From the NCBI GenBank assembly GCA_029844215.1, contig CM056740.1:25959873-26023872 (forward strand): DNA of 64,000 nt. Reading direction: 5' to 3'. Under the pieces are notes generated by a model, which was not told where the DNA came from, made no database searches, and saw only the letters and a list, made by a program, of their open reading frames with translations. Of the stretch, positions 1 to 12,710 are shown piece after piece (positions within the stretch are counted from its first letter, which is position 1; every line of letters starts with the position of its first letter). This stretch comes from Przewalskia tangutica. Its lineage: Eukaryota; Streptophyta; Magnoliopsida; Solanales; Solanaceae. A program made the position numbers and the translations under genes.

Positions 1-85
1 TTTATATTACGCTGGTTACTCTGATGTATGTCTACTTGGGTGCCCGGGTTAGGCACTAGTCACGGCCCGGATCGGTCGTGATGCA
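1..85 (+). mobile_element. 3' end of a forward LTR (K), truncated by window start
   Basis: These bases match the last ~85 nt of the forward LTRs at 36740-36822 and 42240-42322: the 'gggtgcccggg' stretch, 'aggcac', then a degraded 'ggtcgtgaca' terminus. The sequence beyond 85 is minus-strand internal sequence of another element, so K is most simply a forward LTR inserted into element A. Whether it is a solo LTR or one end of a full element cannot be told, because the rest lies before base 1. Confidence 0.7.
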
Positions 86-599
86 CTCCCATCGCCCTAC
101 TCTTGGTCGAACGCATCCACAAACTCGTGCGATGGTTACCTAAACTTGGGCCTAACACCTCGTGACCCTATCATCTAGCGACCACCTCAAACCGACCCAT
201 CACATTCCGGCCGCGGGTTGACTCGCGATATGGCCTCAACCCGACCCACTTCAGATAAACTCGTTCCTGGTCCGGAACAATCTCACTATTCAAGTCATGA
301 GAACCTAGTGGTCTTCTAAGCCCATCTACCCACTTCCTTTTCACACCACTCATGGACTTATCACCTGAAAATACTCCACGTATACAATGTACCCTGACAA
401 CGATCAAACGTACACTCCTTTACTCAAGATGGCCTTGCATCTAAGGTCTCCATGGTTATCTGTATTCTATGGCTCAAAATTTTCTCGTCCCCAGACTTAC
501 CCTTTTCAACTACCCATGTTTTCTAATCCACACCTAACACCATGCTATCCACACATAGTACTCCATATGCATCTACCATAACAACATAAACAAGTCTCT

Positions 600-1968
600 T
601 AAGGGCTGAAGATATCTCTGTAACTACTGCCTCACTTTCCCTTTGTCGCTCTAATCAAATCCTGCTCTGCTGGGCGCATAACTACAGAAGGTGATGAACC
701 ACCATCGATCCGAAGGTCGAGTCCCTACATCTGTGCTACCTGGTCGGACAAACTCACCGAATGGCCCGCTGGCCAAGCATACAAGCCGTCAGTAGTACGA
801 CACTCCCATAATGGAGTCTATTACAACGGCCACAACGGTAGGGGTGACCTCATCGACTAACACCCCTTCTCCGAACAATCAACCCGCAATCGACCGCAGG
901 TGAGTCATCCCTCTTGTATCCCTCCTACTTGGACATCCTCCCATCACATGGCCCTGAAGGCCGCAGGTAAAACAAGTACCAGTAAAAAGACGACATTCCC
1001 CGGGATGACGCCTATCACATAGTGAACACCGAGGGAAAACTGAATCTGGCTGGCTAGAACCTATGTAAATCTGTGAACCAGAAACCCTGGAGTTCTGACC
1101 AACTCCTAAATACCCCGAACGTCCTGAAGTCTGTGGAGGGCCACTCTGTACTGGCGGAGGCGCATAACCAGCCTGCTGCTGAAAAGGTCCGCCTCGAAAG
1201 TTACCAAAGGACCCTGCTGTTCTGGCCCTCTTCTGCTGATCTTGATTAATCCATCGATCTACGCTCGCCTCACAGCGATAGATCAGACGCGGCAATGTCC
1301 ATGCTCGATCAAGAGCTACTCTTGTACCTCCTTCACTAGATGATCGCCAAGTCTCGTGACATATCGATTGCGCTATCCTCCATGTTCGCCACTAAAGCGG
1401 GACATAACGAGCCAAAGAGTCAAACTCTATCAGTATTCCCGAACCGCCCGCCTGCTTCGCCTCAACATCATAAATCTATCTCGCCCGAGCTCTCTCATCC
1501 GCTGGGGCAAGAAGCGTGTAGGAAATGCCTCTAAGGTCTTGATCACTTTCATGATCCGCCGCAATCGCCGAATAAACTCTCGAGGATCTTCCCGCTTCTC
1601 AATCCATAGAACTCGGGTGGATCGACTCGAAGTCCCAAATCTCAACTATCGGATCTAGGGTGAACTCTCGTACTACCGAACCTCCGACTCGTCGCCCTCA
1701 TTCCTAGCCACAAACCTAGCTAGTAACTGGGCCATCTCCTTGTAACTCATATCCTCGGCTTATGGTCGTGAAACTGGAGACTCAGGTATCGTGGTCTCTG
1801 CAGATACTGCTGCTGCTCTAAACTCTCCTGGGGTTAGCGGCGTCGCAGAACCCCCCGAATGAAGCACTATCCTGTAATGACCGACTGTGCCTCGTAACCC
1901 TCTCAGATTCTACTCGCAGCTCCTCTCGCTGCTTTGCCTCGGGCTCTGGTTGCCTTGCGTAGAGGCAT
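600..1968 (-). pseudogene. gag: Degraded gag of element A (nucleocapsid zinc knuckles)
   Basis: Gag would form the particle and bind element RNA. The start is taken at 1968, where the minus strand reads MPLRKATRA, matching gag starts in E and G. That frame stops after about 20 codons, so the gene is broken. An open stretch at 1295-879 carries a first cysteine cluster (CX2CX3HX3C) followed by a canonical CX2CX4HX4C knuckle at 974-933 (CFTCGLQGHVMGGC). A second, damaged knuckle lies near 740-790. Upstream, around 1645-1430, is a remnant resembling the conserved gag core with a PREFIRRLRRIMKV segment. Several frame changes fall at CAG/CTG-type lesions, so some may be sequencing artefacts. Confidence 0.75.
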
Positions 1969-2078
1969 AACTAGCACATACGAATACGCCAGAGGGAGTC
2001 CAACTTATAACACATCTCTAAGGCACGATCTCAGAGTGAGAAGAATGGAAACCAATCCTAAATATCCTGCAGCCTCCT

Positions 2079-2112
2079 GATTATAGGTGTGGTGCACAAC
2101 ACGCCGATAATC
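2079..2112 (-). promoter_or_regulatory. Leader hairpin with GTGCAC loop (element A)
   Basis: Inverted repeat between PBS and gag. Outer arms are GATTAT/ATAATC and inner arms are close to GGTGTG/CACACC. The loop carries the self-complementary hexamer GTGCAC. The same structure sits at the same place in T1, T2, G and E. The position and loop resemble retroviral RNA dimer-initiation hairpins; that function is inferred only. Confidence 0.6.
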
Positions 2113-2154
2113 AAGACTCTACTAGATACGGTCTGTAGACACTTTCCGAGGATC

Positions 2155-2170
2155 AACTGCTCTGATACCA
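2155..2170 (-). promoter_or_regulatory. Primer-binding site of element A
   Basis: On the minus strand this reads TGGTATCAGAGCAGTT, complementary to the 3' end of plant initiator-Met tRNA. It lies four bases inside the 5' LTR terminus (2175), the usual place for priming minus-strand DNA synthesis. It is intact, unlike the copies in B and T1. Confidence 0.9.
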
Positions 2171-2174
2171 CTTT

Positions 2175-2794
2175 TGTCACGACCCGACCCCGGGCCCGTG
2201 ACTGGTGCCTTACCCCGGGCACCCTAGTGATACAACATCAGAGAAAATCAGCGGAAATAAAAACTTACACAAGAAACAAGATATACAATAATGAAATAAG
2301 AAAACAAAGCAACAATACTTACCTTTCTTGTATATATATAAAAACTTGAACAGCTACATCCCTTACAAACCCCGCCCACAACAAGATTACTGACTTCTAA
2401 GAATGTTATAACAACAACGACGGACAGGGTTCGCCATACCCCGAATGTAAGTACCTACAACAACAGGACTATACCAAAGATAAGCCTCGAGAAACGGAGC
2501 TTCCCAAACGCCGAATCGTGATCCTATGAGCGAGGATCAACAATCGCGTACTCTACCGCGCATTGAACGCACTTCAAGCGAGGTCGATAACAGTACCAGT
2601 ATGTGAAATCAGAAAATCAAATAAAATCATAACATTTTAAAACCAATTACAAATACGTACGAACAACCAATTTAACCGCACATAGTGCCACATCATAAAG
2701 AAGAGCAAAATAGATATAACGTAACTGATCTTTTCTAGGCCGCTAATGATCGAAGCAAGGGCAATCGCCCATAGTATCATTATGCGAGCCTAAT
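2175..2794 (-). repeat. Element A 5' LTR, left segment
   Basis: Begins TGTCACGACCC (the LTR 3' terminus seen from the plus strand) next to the PBS. It is interrupted at 2794 by element B and resumes at 12449. The join 'gcctaat'/'cctggaactcc' matches the uninterrupted LTR at 24197-24212, which confirms the nesting. No coding sequence is seen. Confidence 0.9.
2790..2794. repeat. Target-site duplication CTAAT, left copy, of element B
   Basis: Five bases directly before the B LTR terminus TGTCACGACCC at 2795. They match 12444-12448 exactly, as expected from Ty3/gypsy integration. Confidence 0.92.
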
Positions 2795-5215
2795 TGTCAC
2801 GACCCGTTCCGGGGCCCGTGACTGGTGCCTTACCCGGGCACCCAAGTAGTCATACATCAGAGAAAATCAGCGGAATATAAAACAAGACATGAATCAAATG
2901 AAAGTTTTAGACACAGTTTATATGAGAAAAAGTCGCCTTTCGGCATAATATATATAAACCAAAATCGCGCTTACATCCCTTACTGCATAACAGACTACAG
3001 ACCTCTAAGGAAGTAAACAACTATGGCGGGGACAGCCCCGCCATACCCCTGAAAAGTACAAAACTATCTACAACAGGAGATCATACCCAAAGTAGAGCCT
3101 CCTATAAGATGGAGCTCCCGACACCAACGCAAAAGATCCTAAGGATGCGGATCTAGCACTGCCGCCCTTACCGCAGATGAACGCAGCCTCAAGGAGGTCA
3201 AGATAACAGTACTAAGTATGTGAAATCAGAAAAATACTTAAATGAAATCATATCATTTTAAAACCTTTACAAATATGCATTTAAACAACTAATGAATCGC
3301 ACATAGTGCCACATCATAAACAAGAGCAACAATAGTAATCAGAATAGGTCTTTTCTAGGTCGCGAATGATCGAGCAGGCCACTCGCCCATGTTATCATTC
3401 TCGCAAGCCTAATTCGACTCCCGGAGTCCGCATAGGCCACTCACATAGGCCCGCATGAGGTATAACCCCGCATCGAGGGTAGCTACTCCTCGGCATCGTC
3501 CTGGACTCGTTGTCCGCATGAGGCATAACCCCGCACACTAACCTGGAACTCTCGTAGCTCCGCATAGCCCCCGACCCGCATGAGGTATTCTCGAATCACG
3601 GTCCTGCATCACCGAAGTCTACCCCAGACGGAGGCAACTAACCCCTGATCATCTCAAGAGGTGAGTGATATAGTACTAACACAACAACTTATAGTTTAAA
3701 CAACATAAGCATAAGTAAGACTGACCTCTTTACACAAACGTTACAAGATATTAACACATAGCATCACAATATGTCTACTCATCAAAACCATCTTATTATA
3801 CCTTTCAGAAATCAATACAAGTCTTTTATAAACATATAAGTAAACTGTTCCTTTTTATAAAACTTAAGCCGTTATAATTAACTTCCCATAAATCTAGTAT
3901 AACCCTTAAGCTTCTTGTTTTCAAAAACAACTATTCTTCTTCTTTCAAAACTGTGTTATAATTCTTTTGAAAGACTTTTTAAGATCTTTATTATTTAGGC
4001 TTAAGTCGCAAGACATTGCCGTGAGTATTATTCAGGCTTAAGTCAAAAGACATTGCCGTAGTTATTATTCGCTTAACACGCAGTACGCTCTACCGCTATA
4101 TATATATTTTAAAATATCATGCTTTAGGAAGAATCACATACCTTCTACGAAACCTCCCGCCAAGTTGAATATGTCGCAGAGAATCACCTATAATAGTCAC
4201 ATACATCTATCAAAGTCTAGACTACTCAAGGTCATTCTAAACAGAGGGTTCACAATTCTACTGAAAGTCGGGCAAGACTTCCCTACCCTGAGCTATATAA
4301 GTTCATCAGAAAACAAATTCATGTAAGTATAGTTCAATTATTCTTCTTTATACCCTTCACTCGTGATAATAGCTCAATTCTATCTCGTAATATTATTCTA
4401 AGTATTTATACTTATTCTTATACTTCTACAAAGATGTATTCTCTAATTACAAAGGAAGGATAAGTTTATTTACCTCGGTAAGCCCAATAATATCCTAGAT
4501 ATAAGTCGATCCTGAGCGAGGTTTAGCTCCAAAGTTGTACGCTCCGATAGCTCCAAGAACCCTTGGAAGTTCTTCACAACTTCTACTAAGTACTAAAGGA
4601 TTTGGGCTAGGGTATTTTGGGCATTATAACAATACTAGAAGGCAACTTTTCTACCAAGGGAGGGGTAGATTTCCAGGCTAGGGGATAGCCTGCTAAGCTT
4701 CTCAAAGGGGAAGGTGTTTGGACGAAAAGGGCTAACAAGGGAGAGGGGAGGATTTTAGACTTGGAAAGTTTTTGTGGATGAAGAACTCTTCATCTTAAGG
4801 GGGGTATTTATAGGTCAAGACATGGCCAACCAATGGCCAAGATTTAGCCAAGTGCTAGGCAAGTGTAAGGCCAAGATTTGGGCAAGTGTACCTAGCCAAC
4901 TTGCACACAAAATATCCTACCAACTACTTGACAAAAATGGCTCTCCAATTCGGTCCATTTCCGCCACAAGTCCACCAATGAGAGGGTGACAAGTGTCGCC
5001 CTCTTGTTGGTCCAAAGTGTTTCGTCTCTCGGAAAAATCCGCAAAAATTAGAAATGACATAGCCGGAATTTATCCTACGCGAGTTGTGTAAAACGTTTCG
5101 TCGGAAAACGATTCTTTGTGAGAGTTGTGCCCAAAAAAACGTCCAAGGCCTAAACTTTAAGGCTAACTTCAGACGCACGCCTCACGTACATACTCCGGAA
5201 ATACGGGGTATAACA
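2795..5215 (-). repeat. Element B 3' LTR
   Basis: Runs from TGTCACGACCC to ...ACGGGGTATAACA (TG...CA ends on the minus strand), 2421 bp. It holds a GC-rich stem-loop at 3023-3044, short direct repeats around 'cgcatgaggtat' at 3430-3640, and a TATA box at 4804-4813. The rest is AT-rich and non-coding. Confidence 0.93.
4804..4813 (-). promoter_or_regulatory. LTR TATA box (B 3' LTR)
   Basis: Minus-strand CTATAAATAC followed by a C run, about 400 nt inside the LTR 5' end. The same block recurs in every LTR family here. It predicts a short U3 and a transcribed R-U5 of about 2 kb. Confidence 0.65.
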
Positions 5216-5250
5216 TTCTCCCCTCATTAGAAACATTCGTCCCGAATGTT
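5216..5250 (-). promoter_or_regulatory. Polypurine tract and adjacent hairpin of element B
   Basis: On the minus strand, a purine-rich tract (AATGAGGGGAGAA) abuts the 3' LTR start and would prime plus-strand DNA. Just upstream, at 5232-5250, arms AACATTCG and CGAATGTT are separated by 3 nt, a perfect 8-bp inverted repeat. The same pair occurs in G, T1, T2 and E. Confidence 0.85.
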
Positions 5251-5359
5251 CCTTCCCAAGACAGATAACGATAAGGTTCTTCATAACTTAAACAGTTTGC
5301 AAATGCCACACACGGCCACAAAACAACACTTAGGCATAAACGATAATGAAAATTTACAA

Positions 5360-8300
5360 GTAGGAAAGTGAATTACCCGAGGCGGGAATAGGTGAGGATA
5401 CTTCGCCTCATGTCCTCCTCGCCTTCCCACGCCATCTCCTCCTCGAGCCTGCTCCGCCACGTAACTTTGACTGCCACGCCCTGGTCCGCAGACGCCTAAC
5501 TCGACGATCGATTATCGCTATGGAATCTCCTCATACGATAACCCCACACTGGACATCGCCAATCGGATGCACCCTAGATGGATCCCCGATACATCTCCTC
5601 AACATAGAAACATGAAACACCGGATGCATCGCCTCCGTGACGGACGGCAGATTCAACTCGTAGCAACCTTGCCTACCTCGCGACTATCCGATACGCCCAA
5701 TGTACTGGGCCGAAGTTTCCTTTCTTCCCGAATCTCATCACACCCTTCATGGGTGACACCTTCAGAAAACCTAATCATCAATCGCATACGACTTGCCGAC
5801 TCGAGTCGCCAAGAACCTCTCCCGATAAGCTTTACCTTATCCACCGCTCACGCACCAACCGTCCTACTAATCGCACTCGCCACATCGAACCAGCTTTATC
5901 GGCGATCCGCACTTCCTCCCATACAAGGCCTCATAAGGCGCCATCCGAATACCGGAGTGGTAGCATATTATACGCGAACTCAACTAGAGGCAAATGATCC
6001 TCCCAGCTACTCGGTCAATAACACAAAGCTCGCAAAGATATCCTCAAGAGTCTAGATAGTGCGCCACCGTCTGCTCTGTGGATGGAATGCGACTGTGCTC
6101 ACTGCCCCCAAACCCTTTCTCGAAGGACCTCCGAAGTTAGCCAGAATCGGGCCTCCGTCTGATATGATCGAAATAGGGACTCCATGCACCGACGATCTCT
6201 GATGTAAAGTCCGCATAATCCTCGGTACCAAAAGTCGCCCCGACGGAAGAAAGTGGGCTGATTTCACACCGCCGACGATAACCCATATAGAATCATGTCT
6301 CCTCCGAGTGCGAGGCAATCCCGTGATGAAGTCCATATTGATCACCTCCCACTTCCGTGTCGGGATCTCTATCGTCAGAATAAACCACCGTGCCTCGTGC
6401 TCTACCTTCACCGCCGACAACACGCACCGAAGCTACGAACTCGCAACGCCCCTCTTCAAGCCATCCCACCAATACACGTATCTAAGGTCGTGGTACATTT
6501 TGGTCGACCACGATGGATAGAGTAACGCGCGCCGCAGGCTTCCCCAAGAACTCGCCAAGTCTCAAACATCCGAACACACAACTCGCCAAATCTTAGCACC
6601 CCATCAGTGCTACTCAAAAGGACCCTTCCTCACGAAGAGCCAGACACGATAACGTGTCGAATCGGATCTCAAATCGCTGCCTCTTCACCTCTCGACGATG
6701 GAAGACTCGGAACCTCACGAACTCTAACCCCATCCGCTATCGTAATCAATCAAACGGACACCAAGGCTCGCTAATCGATGCAAATCACGAACCATGCCCT
6801 CCTCTCTAGCCGAACATCCGATAGGCTCCCATCGACCTACGACTAAGAGCATCCGCCACAACATCGCCTTCCCGTGGTACAAGATATCAACATCGTAATC
6901 CTTAAGCAACTCTAACCACCGCCTTTGTCGTAAGTTCACCTCCTCGCCGAATATATACCGGAGGCTCTTGTGGTCTCAGATAAATATCCACGTGAACCCC
7001 ATACAAATAGTGCCTCCAGATCTTCAAAGCGTGAATCACTACCGCCAACTCCAAATCACGGGCGGGTAGTTCCTCTCGTGTTTCTTAAGCCGCTTGACGC
7101 GATGCTATAACTCTACCTCGCCGCATCAACACACATCCCACCGATGCCCGACGATCACAATACACGACATAACCATCTCGACCTCCGAAGAGTAAGAACG
7201 GGGCGGCCGCCGCCTCCTTCAAGAATCGAAACCCCGCCACACGCATCACCATCAAACTTAGCCGCTTTCTCGAGTCACCTAATCAATGGTGCAGAGATAG
7301 AAGCAAACTTCTACGAACCGATAATAACTCGCGAGGCCCGTAAAGCTTCAACCTCGCCGAGTAGTAGGTCTAGGCCAAGTCCTCGATCGCTTCGATCTTG
7401 GCCGTATCCACTGAATGCCATCACCGACAATATGCCCAAGAAAAGCCATCAAGCTAACCAAAACTCACATTTGGAAAACTTGGCGATAATCGGGTCCCGA
7501 GAATCACAAGATAGCCTCAAATGCTCCGCATGCTCCCGCCTGAGCGAATAAACCAAGATATCATCAATGAACACTATCACAAACGTGTCCAAAAATGGTT
7601 TGAACACTCGTTCATCAAATCCATGAATACCACGAGCATCGTCAACCCAAAAACATGACTCGAACTCATAATGCCCGCACGTCCGAATGCAATTCTAGGG
7701 ACATCCACCTCTCGACTAACTCGATGATAGCCCGATCGCAGATCAATCTTGAGAAACATCTCGCGCTCGCAATCGGTCGAACAAATCATCAATCCCGGGA
7801 AGCGGGTATTCGTTTTAATGGTCACCTTGTTCACCGCCAGAATCAACACATTACGCGCAGCTGGCCCCGCCCTTCTTCTTCACGAACAATACCGCGCTTC
7901 TGGGAGAAACACTAGGTCCGATGAAACCTTCTCCAAAGAAATCTCTCACCGTCCTTCACTCTCTCAACTCGGCGTGCCATTCTGTAGCGGAATGGAAATA
8001 GCCGAGTGTCCGCAAAGACATCGATACAAAACTCAATCTCCTCTCGTGAGGATACCCGAGGTCGTCTGAAACACGCCCGGGAACTCTCGACTACTAGAAT
8101 CGATCGAAAACTGCATCGCAGCCTCGTGATCAAACACCAACGAGATGGTAGATGTTCTTCTCGCACCATCTTCCTAGCCTCGAGGTAAGAAATAAACCTA
8201 CCCTCGGCGATACCGCGTTCCTCCCACTCAACAACCGGCCTCAGAAATCGAACTGCATTACTTTCTCTCGCAGCTACATTGGCGTAGCAAGAAGCTAGCC

Positions 8301-8760
8301 AATCCATGCCCATGATCACGCCGAAATCACCATGTCCACTCTATCAAGTCGGCCAGGGTCTCGACGATCAGATATGGTCATCGACAAGCCCTATATACCC
8401 GCCGAGCTACCACCGAATCACCCATCGCGTAGCTACTCGAACGGGTCTATGGACTCAGGCTTTATCCCTATCCTACTAGCAATAAGGGGAGATATATAGG
8501 ACAGAGTAGAACCCGGATCTATCAAGGCATACACATCATAATCGGAGACTGATAAGGTACCTGTGACGACATCAGGTGAGGCCTCCTGATCCTGCCGGCT
8601 GGACAAGGCATAAATGCGGTTCTGAGGACCGCTAGAATCGACCCGCGCCACGACCTCGCCGCGACTGGCCGACCCACGAGTACCCTCGCCTCCGGGCGTG
8701 TAATCGTAGGGACGAAGAACCGCAATGCACTGGCGCCGAAGCTCTACCACCGCCACGCTT
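5360..8760 (-). pseudogene. pol: Broken pol of element B (PR-RT-RH-IN-chromodomain)
   Basis: Minus-strand remnants align in order with pol of element G. The protease segment near 8530-8500 shows ALIDPGSTLSYIS, and MGMDWLASCY lies downstream at 8320-8290. RT is seen at 7849-7577 (KIDLRSGYH, VFMDLMN). RNase H and connection remnants are at 7100-6700. The integrase core is at ~6360-6100 (INMDFITGLPR, HGVPISIISD). The GPY/F-like and chromodomain-like tail is at 5844-5400 (REVGKV). Frames change every few hundred bases and stops are frequent, so no product is possible. Many breaks fall where G has CAG or CTG and B lacks a base, so part of the damage may be consensus error. Confidence 0.85.
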
Positions 8761-9840
8761 CGGCCGACAGCCTCGCAGTGACCTCGCCGCTACAATCAGA
8801 ATAAGCTCCCGTAGCAGCATTCACACTTCCCGTAATGGGATCTACCGACGCCCACACCGGCGAGGTGGTCCCGATCACCGCACTCGCCGCTCGACGCTCA
8901 AGCCCTCGGGCCTCGTCCGCCTCGAATACTCGCCGTTGCCGGGACGGTGCAGAGTGCTCGAGCCGCCGTGGTGCAAACCTAGATCGCCGCCGAGGCCGCT
9001 TCACGATAGCTACCGTACCCTCCCGCCCCGCCTTCTTCATCGCCGTCGCCCACTCGCTTCGCCGCGCCTCGCATCCAAGGCGCGAGCTCGCATACGGTAA
9101 TATCCATGCTCGTCAAGAGCCACACCCGCACAAGACTCGCCATATAATCATCTAGCCCCGCGACGTAACGATGCACTGCCTTCCATATTCGCTACCAATG
9201 CAGTGGGACATATCGAGCCAACGAATCAAACTCAACGTTGTACTTCCCTAACTGCGCCCCTCTCGCCAAAGAACAAGAATCTATCGCCCGCGCTCTCTCA
9301 TCCGCGAGGCAAGAAATGAGTGAGAAAGGCCTCTCAAAACTCGTCCCATACGCCGAGGTGCATGCTCTCCCGAAAGCTCCCATGAATCAAACCAATCGAT
9401 CGCGGTATCACGCACTGACGCGAACCGGTCACCGACTCGGTCTCAAGCCTTGATCACCCGTGACGATCCTTCAGAATCGACGGATGAACTCCTCGCGATC
9501 ATCCTCGTGCCTCGACCAGAAACTCGCGGGCTACAACTCAGAAATCCCGTAGCCTCAAATCGCTCGCCGTGAATCCATCGTGCTACGGGCCGGAATCGAA
9601 TCGCCAGATCCGGCTTATCCTCGTGTTCGCCACAATCCTAGCCAATAGCCGGGCCATCTCCTTGTACTCCTATCTCTCCGCCCCAGCCGTGGGACGAGGC
9701 GCGGCATCGTAGTCTCGTTGGGATCGGGCGGCGCTGGAACTCGCCGCCTCGGTATAGATCGGGCTCGAGCCTCGTGACTTTGGTGCCATACTAGCGCCTC
9801 CTCGGCCGCTTTGCCCTTCGCCCGGTTTTACGCGAGGCAT
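8761..9840 (-). pseudogene. gag: Broken gag of element B
   Basis: The start is placed at 9840, the minus-strand ATG-CCT-CGC matching the gag starts at 48244 (G) and 61011 (E). Matches to the G gag region are patchy, with compositional similarity around 9000-9700, and the zinc knuckle expected near 8780-8830 is not readable. Multiple frameshifts are present. The assignment rests on its position between PBS/leader and protease and on nucleotide similarity to 47000-48244. Confidence 0.65.
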
Positions 9841-10026
9841 ACTGTTACGTAAAAGGAATACGTTAGAGGGTCCAACCTATAACATGGCTCTATAGCACGA
9901 TCTCGAGTGAGAAGAATGGAAACCAATCCTAAAATATCCTATAGCCTCTCGATTATTGGTGCACAACACAATACACCGATAATCAAGACTCTACTAGATA
10001 CGGCTCAGAGACACTTTCCGAGGATT

Positions 10027-10041
10027 AATCGCTCGATACCA
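10027..10041 (-). promoter_or_regulatory. Primer-binding site of element B (damaged)
   Basis: Minus strand reads TGGTATCGAGCGATT, against TGGTATCAGAGCAGTT in A and E. The differences lie at CAG sites. It is five bases inside the 5' LTR terminus at 10046. Confidence 0.8.
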
Positions 10042-10045
10042 CTTT

Positions 10046-12443
10046 TGTCACGACTGCCCGGTTCGGATCGTGCCTTACCCGCACCCAAGTAGTCATACAT
10101 CGAGAAAATCACGGAATATAAAACAAGACATGAATCAAAAGAAAGTTTTAGACACGCTTATATGAGAAAGTCGCTTTCGCATAATATATATAAACTAAAT
10201 CGCGCTTACATCCTTACTGCATAACAGACTCACGCACTTGGCGAAGTAACAACTATGGCGACAGTGGCCCCGCCATACCTCGACAAAGACAAAACTATCT
10301 ACAACAGGAGATCATACCCAAAAGTAGAGCCTCCTATAAGATGGAGCTCCCGACACCAACGCAAAAGATCCTAAGGATGCGGATCTAGCACTGCTGCCTT
10401 ACCACAGATGAACGCAGCCCGGGCGAGGTCAAGATAACAGTACTAAGTATGTGAAATCAGAAATACTTAAATGAAATCATATCATTTTAAAACCGGTTTA
10501 CAAATATGCACGAAACAACCAATGAATCGCACATAGTGCCACATCATAAACAAGAGCAACAATAGGTAATCAGAATAGGTCTTTTCTAGGCCGCGAATGA
10601 TCGGGCAGGCCACTCGCCCATGTTATCATTCTGCAAGCCTAATCCTGGACTCCCGTAGTCCGCATAGGCCACTCACATAGGCCCGCATGAGGTATAACCC
10701 CGTATCGAGGGTAGCTACTCCTCGGCATCATCCTGGACTCGTTGTCCGCATGAGGCATAACCCCGCACACTAACCTGGAACTCAGAGCTCGCATAGGCCC
10801 TCGACCCGCATGAGGTATTCTCGAATCACGGTCCTGCATCACCGAGTCTACCCCCGCACGGAGGCGCTTAACCCCGGATCATCTCAAGAGGTGAGTGATA
10901 TAGTACTAACACAACAACTTATAGTTTAAACAACATAAGCATAAGTAAGACTGAACTCTTAACACAAACTTAACAATATATTAACACATAGCATCACAAT
11001 AATTCTACTCATCAAAAACATCTTATTATAAATTTAAGAAATAAATACAATTCTTTTATAAACATATAATTAAACTGCCTTTTATAAAACTTAAGCCGTT
11101 ATACTTAACTTCCAATATATCTAGTATAAACCTTAAGCTTCTTGTTTTCAAAAACAACTATTCTTCTTCTTTCAAAACTGTGTTATAATTCTTTTGAAAG
11201 ACTTTTTAAGATCTTTATTATTTAGGCTTAAGTCGCAAGACATTGCCGTGAGTATTATTCAGGCTTAAGTCAAAAGACATTGCCGTAGTTATTATTCGCT
11301 AACACGCACGCCTACCGCACTATATATATATTTTAAAATATCATGCTTTAGGAAGAATCACATACCTTCTCGTGAAAACCTCCCGCCAAGTTGAATATGT
11401 CGCGCAGAGAATCAAATTTATAATACGCTGAGACATCTATCAAAGTCTAGACTACTCAAGGTCATTCTAAACAGAGGGTTCACAATTCTACGGAAAGTCG
11501 GGCAAAGACTTCCCTACCCTGAGCTATATAAGTCTCATCAGAAAACAAATTCTATGTAAGTATAGTTCAATTATTCTTCTTTTATACCCTTCATCGTGAT
11601 AATAGCTCAATTCTATAATCAGAATATTATTCTAAGTATTTATACTTATTCTTATACTTCTACAGATGTATTCTCTAATTACAAAGGAAGGATAAGTTTA
11701 TTTACCTCGTAAGCCCAATAATATCCTAGATATAAGTCGATCCTGAGCAGGTTTAGCTCCAAAGTTGTGCGTCCGATAGCTCCAAGAACCCTTGGAAGTT
11801 CTTCACAACTTCTACTAAGTACTAAAGGATTTGGGCTAGGTATTTTGGGCATTATAACAATACTAGAAGGCAACTTTTCTACCATGAGGGGGTAGATTTC
11901 GGCTAGGCAGGGATAGCCTCGCTAAGCTTCTCAAAGTGGGAAGGTGTTTGGACTAAAAGGGCTAACAAGTGGAGAGGGAGGATTTTAGACTTGAAAGTTT
12001 TTGTGATGAAGAACTCTTCATCTTAAGGGGTATTTATAGGTCAAGACATGGCCAACCAATGGCCAAGATTTAGCCAAGTGCTAGGCAAGTGTAAGGCCAA
12101 GATTTGGGCAAGTGTACCTAGCCAACTTGCACACAAAATATCCTACCAACTACTTGACAAAAATGGCTCTCCAATTCGGTCCATTTCCGCCACAAGTCCA
12201 CCAATGAGAGGGTGACAAGTGTCGCCCTCTTGTTGGTCCAAAGTGTTTCGTCTCTCGGAAAAATCCGCAAAAATTAGAAATGACATAGCCGGAATTTATC
12301 CTACGCGAGTTGTGTAAAACGTTTCGTCGGAAAACGATTCTTTGTGAGAGTTGTGCCCAAAAAAACGTCCAAGGCCTAAACTTTAAGGCTAACTTTCGTA
12401 CGTACGCCCTCACGTACATACTCCGGAAATACGGGGTATAACA
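10046..12443 (-). repeat. Element B 5' LTR
   Basis: 2398 bp, TGTCACGACTG... to ...ACGGGGTATAACA. It is nearly the same as the 3' LTR over most of its length (for example 12140-12380 against 4920-5150), with small indels clustered at CAG/CTG and CGG runs. The TATA box is on the minus strand at ~12031-12040. Non-coding. Confidence 0.93.
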
Positions 12444-12448
12444 CTAAT
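12444..12448. repeat. Target-site duplication CTAAT, right copy, of element B
   Basis: Exact match to 2790-2794. The A LTR sequence continues from here. Confidence 0.92.
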
Positions 12449-12710
12449 CCTGGAACTCCCGCAGTCCGCATAGACCACCTAGGTCCGCATGAGGTATTCC
12501 TCGCATCGGGGGTAGCTAACCCTCGGCATCAACCTGGACTCCCGCAGTCCGCATAGTCACACAGACCGCATGAGGTATTCCTCGTGACGGTAACACACCC
12601 GGAGTGATCATCCTGGAACTCCCGCAGCTCCGCATAGGTCACACAGACCCGCATGAGGTATTCCTCGCATCGGGGGCGGCTAACCCTCGGCATAACAAGT
12701 TAGGGGGGTA
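12449..12710 (-). repeat. Direct repeats in A LTR ('CCGCATGAGGTATTCCTCG' type)
   Basis: About three imperfect units of ~75-80 bp alternating 'ctcccgcagtccgcatag' with 'gcatgaggtattcctcg' and 'gctaaccctcggcat'. Related units lie at 3430-3640, 10650-10860, 24203-24440, 52957-53140 and, on the plus strand, in the T LTRs (e.g. 41440-41710). Confidence 0.75.

Larger units (their letters stand above)
86..2174 (-). mobile_element. Element A internal region (non-autonomous Ty3/gypsy)
   Basis: Read on the minus strand from the PBS at 2170, this holds a ~190-nt leader, a broken gag, then non-coding sequence with no RT, RNase H or integrase core. The stretch 100-270 matches 59905-60070 in element E, and 590-650 matches 60380-60450, so A and E belong to one deletion-derived family. 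The 3' end of A, with its PPT, is cut off by LTR K and the window start. The 5' LTR is 2175-2794 plus 12449-15012. Confidence 0.85.
2795..12443 (-). mobile_element. Element B, complete Ty3/gypsy chromovirus, minus strand
   Basis: Full-length insertion of ~9.65 kb with two LTRs (2795-5215 and 10046-12443), PPT next to 5216, PBS at 10027-10041, and flanking CTAAT duplications. The minus-strand order is gag (9840 to ~8760), protease, RT, RNase H, integrase and chromodomain-like C-terminus (to ~5360). It sits inside the 5' LTR of element A. All genes are broken by many small indels. Its LTR U3 and leader resemble those of the T elements, so B-type copies are a plausible autonomous partner for T (inference). 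Confidence 0.95.
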